A DNA stretch of 12,996 nucleotides from Gemmatimonadales bacterium. Lineage in GTDB: Bacteria > Gemmatimonadota > Gemmatimonadetes > Gemmatimonadales > GWC2-71-9. Below are positions 1 to 6,016 of the stretch, piece by piece (position 1 is the first letter of the stretch; each line of letters opens with the position of its first letter). A program made the position numbers and the translations under genes. The notes beneath the pieces are model-generated. The model was not told where the DNA came from, did not search any database, and was given only the letters and a program-made list of their open reading frames with translations. The stretch is taken from NCBI GenBank assembly GCA_004525055.1, contig SPDF01000022.1, positions 1 through 12,996 on the forward strand, written 5' to 3'.

Positions 1-237
1 CCTCAACTCGGCAGCTACTTCGGGACCACCGAGGGAGTGCTTGTGGTCGATGCGCCGGATCCGGGGCCGCTGGGGCTCAAGGCCGGCGACGTCGTCCAGG
101 CCGTGGATGGCAGGCCAGTCTCGAGCCCGCGCCAACTGATGCGCGTGCTGACCAGCTACGAGCCGGGGGAAGCGCTGAAGCTCGACGTGATGCGCCAGAA
201 GAAGCGTATCACCCTGAAGGGGACCCTCGGGCGCTAG
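1..237 (+). CDS. PDZ-domain protein, C-terminal fragment (5' end outside window)
   Basis: The reading frame is open from base 1 and ends at TAG 235-237, giving 78 residues of a protein that starts before the window. The visible part is most of one PDZ domain: a carboxylate-binding-loop-like LGSYFG near the start, then EGVLVV, the L-KAGDVV-AVDGRPV core typical of HtrA/DegQ and related PDZ domains, and a final strand pair rich in Lys/Arg. PDZ domains bind C-terminal peptides. In envelope proteases they sit after the protease domain, but no protease domain is visible here, so the parent family (HtrA-like, site-2-protease-like or a stand-alone PDZ protein) stays open. A GTG at base 37 lies inside the domain and is unlikely to be the true start. 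The gene converges on the minus-strand YggX-like gene, sharing four bases with it. Confidence 0.8.
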   Translation, partial: PQLGSYFGTTEGVLVVDAPDPGPLGLKAGDVVQAVDGRPVSSPRQLMRVLTSYEPGEALKLDVMRQKKRITLKGTLGR

Positions 238-476
238 GCGGGTGGGGCGGGGGAGAAGAGGTAAGTGTCCATCTGCTCGAACAGGAACTTCTTGGCCTCC
301 GGGCTTCGCAGATCCAGGCCGTAGTGATTGATGAGCTGCTGCTGATATTTCAGCCACTCACCCCAGCATACGGCACAGATCTGTTCGAAGGCTCGGAGGC
401 CAAGATCGTTCTGGAATGGCCGGAAGGCCATCTGGTCGCGGGTCTCGCCGCAGCGTACGCAGGATAGGGTAGCCAT
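234..476 (-). CDS. YggX-like Fe(2+)-trafficking / oxidative damage protection protein
   Basis: An 80-residue protein. The C-terminal half (residues 38-73) has the YggX family pattern: W-EWL, Q-LIN, a GLDLRSPE turn and FL-EQMD-YLF. YggX proteins are small cytoplasmic proteins linked to iron handling and protection of iron-sulfur enzymes from oxidation. Two Cys-x-x-Cys pairs (C6/C9 and C34/C37) stand where the enterobacterial protein has a single N-terminal cysteine, so this version may bind a metal as a zinc ribbon (inference). The ATG at 474-476 is chosen because family similarity begins there. An in-frame ATG further upstream (510-512) would overlap the neighbouring membrane-protein gene and add unconserved sequence. 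The preceding gene ends 28 bases upstream, so the two may be co-transcribed. The family call is good; the role in this organism is by analogy. Confidence 0.85.
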   Translation of the reverse strand: MATLSCVRCGETRDQMAFRPFQNDLGLRAFEQICAVCWGEWLKYQQQLINHYGLDLRSPEAKKFLFEQMDTYLFSPAPPA

Positions 477-504
477 GCTCCCAAGATATCGGGGGTCAGC
501 CGAC

Positions 505-771
505 CTAGCCATCTCCCCGACGCAGGGCCTTGACCCCGCTGGCGGTCCCGATTCCGGCACCGATCCCGAACACGGCGGCGGTCACCGCCGTCACGATGGG
601 GAGTAGCGCGACCGGCCAGGCCACGACTGCCGCGATCAGCCCTGCGGCAAATGGGAAGACGGGGTTGTTGACGCCATCCACGAAGCGGAGACGGCGGCGG
701 ACGAAGTTGCTGGCGATCATGAAGCCGCCGACGGCGGCCGCGACGGTCACGGCGAGGTATACGAGGCCCAT
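505..771 (-). CDS. small integral membrane protein, unknown function
   Basis: An 88-residue hydrophobic protein that I do not recognise as a named family. It has an N-terminal hydrophobic helix (about residues 3-21), a short basic and polar stretch (VRRRLRFVDG, about 24-33), then roughly 42 hydrophobic residues (about 38-80) long enough for two further helices, and a basic tail (LRRGDG). The basic loop after helix 1 and the basic C-terminus suggest cytoplasmic ends by the positive-inside rule. The ATG at 769-771 is preceded by a GAGGG ribosome binding site four bases upstream, which supports it as a real gene despite its small size. It lies 28 bases before the YggX-like gene on the same strand, and upstream of it is a 130-base spacer. 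No motif indicates a function. Confidence 0.72.
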   Translation of the reverse strand: MGLVYLAVTVAAAVGGFMIASNFVRRRLRFVDGVNNPVFPFAAGLIAAVVAWPVALLPIVTAVTAAVFGIGAGIGTASGVKALRRGDG

Positions 772-901
772 GTGTCCCTCTGTAGTTGTAGGCTTGTTTC
801 AGTACGGAACATGTGGGTGGGATGTTTCAACCGTGCCGTCATCCCGGCGCAAGCCGGGATGACGACCGACCATCTTTGGCCCCGCTGCCCCGCTGCCCCG
901 C
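772..901. other. intergenic spacer containing a perfect palindrome
   Basis: This 130-base gap separates the end of fabH from the small membrane protein gene. Its main content is the 28-base hairpin at 837-864. A short tandem repeat of a GCCCCGCT-type unit, about two and a half copies, lies near 879-901. Small reading frames crossing the spacer have no ribosome binding site or recognisable product. Any promoter for the membrane protein/YggX pair should lie here; on the minus strand a TTGAAA occurs upstream of the gene, but no convincing -10 box accompanies it. Confidence 0.6.
837..864. repeat. 12-bp perfect inverted repeat with GCAA tetraloop (REP-like)
   Basis: Bases 837-848 and 853-864 are exact reverse complements (CGTCATCCCGGC and its complement) around the loop GCAA at 849-852. 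Read on the plus strand the RNA would have a GNRA-type tetraloop. No T-tract follows on either strand, so it is a poor fit to an intrinsic terminator, although it could protect the fabH transcript end. Intergenic palindromes with this kind of GTCATCCCGGC core recur in many proteobacterial and other GC-rich genomes as REP-like elements (from memory). Only one copy is present in this window. Confidence 0.75.
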
Positions 902-1900
902 CTACCACCGAATCACACAACTCCCCCACATGAAGCCGGACCCGAACGCCGTCAGCACCAGCAGATCCCCGCGCTTCAAACGGCCGCTACGCGCGCACTC
1001 GTCCAGCGCGATCGGGATCGTGGCCGCAGTGGTGTTCCCGTAGCGCATGATGTTGTTGTAGACCTGGTCGTCGCGGAGATTGAGCGATTTCTGGACGGCC
1101 TCGGAGATCCTCAAATTGGCCTGGTGAGGAATAAGCAGATGCACATCGTCCCAGGTGTAGCCGGCCTTGGTCACGGCGGCGGTGGCCGATTCTGGCATAC
1201 GCGTGACGGCATGGCGAAACACGTCTCGCCCGTCCATCTGCAGCAAGTGCCGACCCTCTTCCAACTGGGAGGCGGTGATGCGGGGGTGGTACATGCACCC
1301 CGGCGCGTCCACCCAGAGGCTTTCGGCGAAGTCGCCGTCGGTGTGCAGATCGAAGCTGAGGAGCCCGCGCTCCTCGGAGGCGTCCACCGGGCCGAGGACG
1401 GCAGCCCCCGCCCCGTCAGCGAAGATCACGGAGATGTGCCTGCCGGCGTTACTGATGTCCATGCCGGTGGATTGTATTTCCTGACCCACCACGAGGATCC
1501 GTTCATACTGCCCGGAACGGATCCACGCGTCCGCCACGGACAGCCCATAGACAAAGCCGGGGCATTGCGCCCGAATGTCGAGGGCGGGCAGATGTCCCGC
1601 CCCCAGCGCGCGCTGGAGGTACACGCCGTTGCCGGGGCAGAAGTGGTCGGGAGAAGAGGTGGCAAAAACGATCGCATCGAGATCAGTGGGCTTCAGGCCG
1701 GCTGCTTCCAGGGCTTGCTGGGCGGCGGGGAGTGCGAGGTCAACGGATGTCTGTCCTTCCCGCACCCACCGGCGCTCCTCGATGCCCGTCCGCTCGCGAA
1801 TCCACTGATCCGAGGTGTCCATGAGGCCCGCGAGATCGTCGTTGGTGACAACGCGGTCGGGCACACAGAAGCCGGTGCCGAGAATGGCCGAACGACGCAC
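902..1900 (-). CDS. fabH: beta-ketoacyl-ACP synthase III (FabH-type)
   Basis: A 332-residue ketosynthase III, full length for the family. These enzymes condense an acyl-CoA primer with malonyl-ACP to start fatty acid synthesis in the cytoplasm. The catalytic triad is complete: C113 in RAQCPGF, H259 in IPHQANLRI and N289 in YGNTTAA. The N-terminal TSDQWI-ERTGI, the ADGAGA loop and the C-terminal AFGSGFMWGS are also typical. The residue facing the primer pocket, Phe87 in E. coli FabH, aligns with C88 here. The start is GTG (1898-1900), with GGGAGG four bases upstream. No other fatty acid gene is adjacent: it follows the DUF5916 gene after 89 bases and is followed by a 130-base spacer, so it may be a second copy or a specialised starter enzyme. 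The enzyme class is secure; the housekeeping role is less so. Confidence 0.93.
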   Translation of the reverse strand: MRRSAILGTGFCVPDRVVTNDDLAGLMDTSDQWIRERTGIEERRWVREGQTSVDLALPAAQQALEAAGLKPTDLDAIVFATSSPDHFCPGNGVYLQRALGAGHLPALDIRAQCPGFVYGLSVADAWIRSGQYERILVVGQEIQSTGMDISNAGRHISVIFADGAGAAVLGPVDASEERGLLSFDLHTDGDFAESLWVDAPGCMYHPRITASQLEEGRHLLQMDGRDVFRHAVTRMPESATAAVTKAGYTWDDVHLLIPHQANLRISEAVQKSLNLRDDQVYNNIMRYGNTTAATIPIALDECARSGRLKRGDLLVLTAFGSGFMWGSCVIRW

Positions 1901-1904
1901 AGAA

Positions 1905-1910
1905 CCTCCC
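1905..1910 (-). promoter_or_regulatory. ribosome binding site of fabH
   Basis: On the minus strand GGGAGG lies four bases before the GTG start of fabH and decides that start. The same bases can pair with CTCCC at 1914-1918, so access to the site may depend on leader folding. Confidence 0.65.
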
Positions 1911-1940
1911 GGTGGGAGAAGCGGCTCCCCAATGTTGGGG
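1906..1940 (-). promoter_or_regulatory. fabH leader with mutually exclusive hairpins (possible RNA switch)
   Basis: Reading the minus-strand RNA 5' to 3', four segments are complementary in series: CCCCA (1940-1936) with TGGGG (1931-1927); GGGAG (1929-1925) with CTCCC (1918-1914); and CTCCC with GGGAG (1910-1906), the fabH ribosome binding site. Loops are 4, 6 and 3 bases. Pairing 1:2 leaves segment 3 free to cover the ribosome binding site, while pairing 2:3 exposes it. Each stem is only about 5 GC-rich base pairs, so this may be chance in GC-rich DNA. Confidence 0.3.
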
Positions 1941-1966
1941 CGGAATCAGGGAGGATGCAAGCGCAT

Positions 1967-1990
1967 GCCACCTGGGCAGCGTGCGGTGGC
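1967..1990 (-). other. hairpin straddling the end of the DUF5916 gene
   Basis: GCCACC at 1967-1972 and GGTGGC at 1985-1990 are exact inverted repeats around a 12-base loop, just after the DUF5916 stop codon. There is no T-run after it on the minus strand, so it is at most a weak or Rho-assisted termination or processing site between the DUF5916 gene and fabH. Confidence 0.25.
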
Positions 1991-4245
1991 TACTTTCGGA
2001 AGAGGTACGCGAGTTTCACGAAGAAGCCGTCGGTCTGGCGCTGCAGCGTGGAGAAATCCCAGGCGTCGGTCGTGGTCGAGGCGGAGCCATAGCCGAGGAA
2101 GGCGACGGTGCCGGGGCTCGGTTCATAGGACGCGAGGACGTCGACCCGAAGCCCTTGGTTGTTCTGGGGACTGGAGGGGCTGCCGTTGACGAGCAGGACC
2201 TGGCCGGTGACCGGGTCACGCAGCGCCGCGCGGCGGGTGGACTGATATTCGGTGATGAGCCGAAAGAAGAGCGGCCTGGAGGGCTGATACTCGAACTTGA
2301 ATCGCGGAATCACGCTGTTTGCAAATTCGGATCCGTCCGACACTCGGTCCAGGGTGGTGTAGGCCACCAGGCCCTCGAATCGGAGTGTCTTGCTCGGACG
2401 GAAATTGATGCTCGCGTTGAGCGTACCGCCCTGTCCCTCGCTCCCTTCCGCGTACAGCGGCGCATGGCCGAATCGGTAGCTGGCTGAGGCATTGAAGAGC
2501 TTGTAGGTGGGGGTGGTGACCGAGAATTGCCCCGTGTACAGGTTGTCGAGCCCGGAGGGGGGAACGAAGGCGACACCGGGGGCGGTTTCCAGCCCATCGT
2601 AGTCTGCGAGGTAGAACGACGTGAAGCTCCGCACGGGCTTGGCGCTCAGTTGCCAGCCGCCGCGCAGCTGGAACTGGAAGGTGGCGTCCTGCGTCCCCTC
2701 GGCAGGGCTGTTGTCGACAAACCCGTCGTATTCATAGATCCAAGTCGGGCCGAAAAAGACCGTGAAGTTTTCCAGCATCGCGCCCTTGGCACCGTAGAAT
2801 GACAGGCGATTGAAGATGTGCGCGGTCACAATGTTGTTGCGCGGCACGAAGCCGGAGCCCGCAATGAAGTCCTGCCCGATTCCGTTGATGGTGTAATTGA
2901 ACCCCCACGTCCGGCCGGTGCGGTCGAAGGTCAGCTTCCAGATGGGGTCGGACGCCGTTCCCGCGCCGTCGTCCAGGTTGGTCCAGGACTGTCCGTACTG
3001 TGCCTCGACGAAATAGAGCCTGGCAAAGACGATATGCGCGTCACCCTCGAGGAGTCGGTTGTAGGCCCCGCCCTGGATCCGGTCGGTGTAGGTCAGGCCG
3101 GCCACGCTGCTCTCGCCAAAATCGCGCCGCACCCGAAGCAGGTTGAACCACGCATCATCGATGTCCTGGAAATCATCCACGGCGCCGAGGTAGGCGATAC
3201 TGTTCCGCCCGACCTTGCCGGTCACCTTGGCGCCGCCGTAGGGATCGGCGATGCGCCGCGTATAGATCAGGTTTCCGGGGGTGGAGAAGAGGTCGATCCC
3301 CTTGAGGAAGAAGGGTCGCTTCTCGGGAACGAACAGGGCGAACCGTTCGTTGACGGTGATGAGCCCCACGTCGCTCTCGACTTGGCTGAAGTCGGGGTTG
3401 ACTGTACCGTCAAACGCCATGGTTGTCGTCGCCAGCTGGAGGTTGATGCCGGCGCTCGGCTTCGGATCGTCACGGGTGAATTCTCCCCCATCCACTCGGC
3501 TGCCAGCCCACCCCGCTGTCACGAACGGCTGGGCCTCGAACACGAGGCCGCGCTGCATCCCCTCGAGGCCCGTGAGCAATCCGCTCTGGGCCAGGAAGCT
3601 CGAGTTGGCGCGACGGACGTCGGTCCAGGTGTCTTCGTACGCCGTCCGCTGCACGTACCGCACGGCGTTGAATCCCCACGACTGTGCTCCGGCACCGGCG
3701 TACTGCAGGCTCTTGAACGGGATGCGCAACTCCACCTCATACCCCTGGTCGGTGCGGCGTCCCTTCGAGTCCCAGAGGTAGTCCACGTTCAGGTCGTCCT
3801 GTCCACCGAAGAGACTTCCGGCGCTGGTCCCCGTCTCACTCCGAAGCCCGTCTTCCTGCACGCCGAGTCCGTTCACGCCGAAGAACGCGGCACGGCGCCG
3901 GTCGTTGAAGGTGTCGAGGTAGAGGCGAACGCGGTCCTCCCCTCCGATCTTGTCTCGGTCGGTGAAAGTGGCGCGGATGCTGGCGGGGTCGGTGTCGTGC
4001 GCGATGATGCCGAAGTGAATGGCGGTGGGCGAGAACCAGACGAGGACGATCGTCTCTTGCTCGGCCATCCGGCCGTCCACCGGTCGGTACTGATGGAAAC
4101 CGTCGAGCCGCGTTGCCTGCGCCCACACCGGCTCGTCGAGCACGCCATCGATGGTAACGGTGGCGTCGATCCGGGGGATCGTGACTGTGGGCGGGGGGGC
4201 CTGCGCCGGGTCCTGGATCAGCGTGGCAAGGAGAGGGAAGAGCAT
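1990..4245 (-). CDS. CBM9-like / DUF5916 outer-membrane protein
   Basis: A 751-residue secreted protein. Residues about 20-210 form a carbohydrate-binding family 9-like beta sandwich (IDGVLDEPVW near the start, later WGFNAVRYVQR). The rest is the DUF5916 region, with its hallmark motifs TVNPDFSQVESD (about 281-292) and VPEKRPFFLKGIDLF (about 306-320). Alternating strands and aromatic residues then run to a C-terminal AYLFRK, as in outer-membrane barrels. The family is common in Bacteroidota and Gemmatimonadota; its substrate is not known. The ATG at 4243-4245 is preferred because it begins a short hydrophobic signal (LFPLLATLI) before a Pro-rich linker; the longer frame would run back through the RidA-fold gene. 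No clear ribosome binding site precedes it, and it lies 10 bases after the RidA-fold stop, so translation may be coupled. It probably ends the export operon. Confidence 0.85.
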   Translation of the reverse strand: MLFPLLATLIQDPAQAPPPTVTIPRIDATVTIDGVLDEPVWAQATRLDGFHQYRPVDGRMAEQETIVLVWFSPTAIHFGIIAHDTDPASIRATFTDRDKIGGEDRVRLYLDTFNDRRRAAFFGVNGLGVQEDGLRSETGTSAGSLFGGQDDLNVDYLWDSKGRRTDQGYEVELRIPFKSLQYAGAGAQSWGFNAVRYVQRTAYEDTWTDVRRANSSFLAQSGLLTGLEGMQRGLVFEAQPFVTAGWAGSRVDGGEFTRDDPKPSAGINLQLATTTMAFDGTVNPDFSQVESDVGLITVNERFALFVPEKRPFFLKGIDLFSTPGNLIYTRRIADPYGGAKVTGKVGRNSIAYLGAVDDFQDIDDAWFNLLRVRRDFGESSVAGLTYTDRIQGGAYNRLLEGDAHIVFARLYFVEAQYGQSWTNLDDGAGTASDPIWKLTFDRTGRTWGFNYTINGIGQDFIAGSGFVPRNNIVTAHIFNRLSFYGAKGAMLENFTVFFGPTWIYEYDGFVDNSPAEGTQDATFQFQLRGGWQLSAKPVRSFTSFYLADYDGLETAPGVAFVPPSGLDNLYTGQFSVTTPTYKLFNASASYRFGHAPLYAEGSEGQGGTLNASINFRPSKTLRFEGLVAYTTLDRVSDGSEFANSVIPRFKFEYQPSRPLFFRLITEYQSTRRAALRDPVTGQVLLVNGSPSSPQNNQGLRVDVLASYEPSPGTVAFLGYGSASTTTDAWDFSTLQRQTDGFFVKLAYLFRK

Positions 4246-4255
4246 GTCGGGAAAC

Positions 4256-4807
4256 TTAGTGTGTCCCGGCCTCCGGGTCGCGGGTCCGGTCAGGAATGGT
4301 GCCGCGGAGCACGGCCACGCCGTCAACTACCACCAGCATCTCGTCCTCAGGAAGAGCCGTGACGCCGACCATGGTGAGGGCGGGGCCCTCACCTGCGGGG
4401 AAGAGGGCCGAGGCAGACGTCCGCATCGCGTCAAAGTCGTCGTTGCTGCAGCCGACACAGTACACCGTCAGCCTGATGAGGTCGGCGGGGACGCCTCGTG
4501 CGAAGCGCACGATGGCGGAGGCGTTGGCGAGCGCCTGGTGCAGTTGGACCACACGATCACCGCGCCCGACCAGGAGGCCGGTGCTGTCCAGTGGCACCTG
4601 GCCGGCCAGAAAAACCGTCTGCCCGACCTTGACCGCGCTGCTGAAGCCGGGGACGATCGGGACGTTCGGCGCCTGGAGGAATTCCGGAGGTGGGGGTGCC
4701 ACCGGGTAGATGCGCCCTCCCCCGCCGGCGCCCCCAGCGGGGGCGGCAGCGGGGCCGCACGCAACCAACACTAGTACTGCCAGGGCCGCGGTCGCGGTCC
4801 TACTCAT
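4256..4807 (-). CDS. RidA-fold (YjgF-like) lipoprotein without catalytic arginine
   Basis: A 183-residue protein beginning with a lipoprotein signal (lipobox LVAC, acylated Cys C17) and a Gly/Ala linker (18-32). A Rid/YjgF domain follows at about 50-168: GQTVFLAGQVP, a long helix with LANASAIV, and a terminal V-GVAVL strand. RidA enzymes hydrolyse reactive imines in the cytoplasm using an arginine in a VARLP motif. Here the motif reads VGVTALP, with A151 in place of that arginine, and the protein is exported. A structural or ligand-binding role in the envelope is therefore more likely than deamination (inference). The ATG at 4805-4807 is chosen because the lipoprotein signal starts there. It overlaps the end of the permease gene by 8 bases (ATGAGTAG), implying coupled translation with the exporter. 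Confidence 0.85.
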   Translation of the reverse strand: MSRTATAALAVLVLVACGPAAAPAGGAGGGGRIYPVAPPPPEFLQAPNVPIVPGFSSAVKVGQTVFLAGQVPLDSTGLLVGRGDRVVQLHQALANASAIVRFARGVPADLIRLTVYCVGCSNDDFDAMRTSASALFPAGEGPALTMVGVTALPEDEMLVVVDGVAVLRGTIPDRTRDPEAGTH

Positions 4808-6014
4808 AGCGGAGCGCCACGATCGGGTCGAGCGAGGCGGCGCGGCGTGCCGGCAGGATCCCGAAGAAGAGCCCGACGGCCGCGCTGAAGACGAATGCGA
4901 CGAAGATAGCCATGGGGGAAACATACGTGTTCCACCCCGCCAGGCGCGAGAGGGTAACGGCCGCACCGGATCCGAGGAGAATGCCGAGCGTCCCGCCGAC
5001 GAACGACAGCACCATCGCCTCGATCAGGAACTGCATCAGGATGTTGCTTCGGGTGGCGCCCAGCGCCTTCCGAATCCCGATTTCTCGGGTCCGCTCCGTC
5101 ACCGACACCAGCATGATGTTCATGATGCCGATGCCGCCGACCAGGAGGCTCACGCCAGCGATACTGGCCAGGAGCGCGGTAAACACCTGTGTCGCCTGTT
5201 GTTGGGTGGCGAGGATGTCCTGCTGATTCCGGACCCGAAAATCGTTCTCGGCTCCCGGGGCGATCTTGTGCTCCCGCCGGAGAATGCGCTCGAAATCGAC
5301 CATCCCCCGCTCCAGCGGCACCCCCTCGGCGATCTGCACCGTGAGCGAGCGCAGCCGGTCGGTCCCAAAGATGCGATACCGGGCGGTCTGCAACGGAATG
5401 AGGATCTGCTCATCGGGATTGGAGAACGAGCCCGCCGCCCCCTTCTGGCTCAGGACGCCGATGATCTCGAACGGGATGCCCCGAATGGTGATCGTCTGCC
5501 CCATCATGGCAGCCGCATTCCCGCCGAGCATCACCGGCACCTCCCACCCCAGCACGGCGTAGCGCTGGCGGGAGACATTGTCACCGGGCGTGAACATCCG
5601 GCCGAACGGGACGGTGTAGTTGCGTACCGCGGCGTAGTTGGCCGTCGTCCCGATGACGTTGGTGTTGATGTTCTTGTTGCCGAACTTGATCTGCAGCGAT
5701 GACTGCATCTCGGGGACAACCGCCGTAATGAGCGTTGCATCGCGCTGGATGGCGTCGGCGTCGTCGGTCGTGAGGCTGACCCGGCTGCTTGACGCGACAC
5801 CACGGTTATATGACTGGCCTGCGTAGATGGTGAGCAGGTTGGCGCCGAGGGCGTTGATGCGGTCCTCGACGGCGCGTTGGGCGCCGGTGCCGAGGGCGAC
5901 CATCGCGATGACCGCCGCCACGCCGATGATGACGCCAAGCATCGTCAACGCGGTGCGGAGCTTGTTGGCGCGGATCGACTGGAACGCGACCGCGACCGTC
6001 TCGCCGATCATCAT
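4800..6014 (-). CDS. MacB-type ABC transporter permease (FtsX/MacB_PCD family)
   Basis: A 404-residue inner-membrane permease. The first helix spans about 20-44, after the IRANKLRTALTMLGVIIG entry motif. A large periplasmic MacB_PCD domain covers about 45-270, and three C-terminal helices lie at about 277-305, 330-357 and 367-387. The motifs GGIGIMNIML, ERTREIGIRKALGAT (307-321) and the C-terminal SLDPIVALRYE are diagnostic for MacB/LolC-like mechanotransmission transporters. These use cytoplasmic ATP hydrolysis to drive periplasmic movement and extrusion through TolC. Unlike E. coli MacB the ATPase is a separate gene (7549-8304). The start is the first of two consecutive ATG codons, two bases after the stop of the membrane-fusion gene, with a run of G residues acting as ribosome binding site. 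The substrate is unknown. Confidence 0.93.
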   Translation of the reverse strand: MMIGETVAVAFQSIRANKLRTALTMLGVIIGVAAVIAMVALGTGAQRAVEDRINALGANLLTIYAGQSYNRGVASSSRVSLTTDDADAIQRDATLITAVVPEMQSSLQIKFGNKNINTNVIGTTANYAAVRNYTVPFGRMFTPGDNVSRQRYAVLGWEVPVMLGGNAAAMMGQTITIRGIPFEIIGVLSQKGAAGSFSNPDEQILIPLQTARYRIFGTDRLRSLTVQIAEGVPLERGMVDFERILRREHKIAPGAENDFRVRNQQDILATQQQATQVFTALLASIAGVSLLVGGIGIMNIMLVSVTERTREIGIRKALGATRSNILMQFLIEAMVLSFVGGTLGILLGSGAAVTLSRLAGWNTYVSPMAIFVAFVFSAAVGLFFGILPARRAASLDPIVALRYE

Positions 6015-6016
6015 GG

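Noticed and set aside
837..864. CRISPR repeat or attachment site
   Set aside because: Only one copy occurs, with no spacers, no cas genes and no integrase in the window.
747..1043. Short open frames crossing the palindrome on both strands (747-929 minus, 813-1043 plus)
   Set aside because: They consist largely of translated repeat and the fabH 3' end, lack ribosome binding sites and resemble no protein family.
1124..2092. 322-codon open frame on the plus strand
   Set aside because: It spans the fabH gene, whose catalytic triad is complete on the other strand, and shows no family similarity.
2818..4362. 514-codon open frame on the plus strand
   Set aside because: It lies antisense to the DUF5916 gene, has no recognisable domain and is explained by GC-rich codon bias leaving the opposite strand free of stops.
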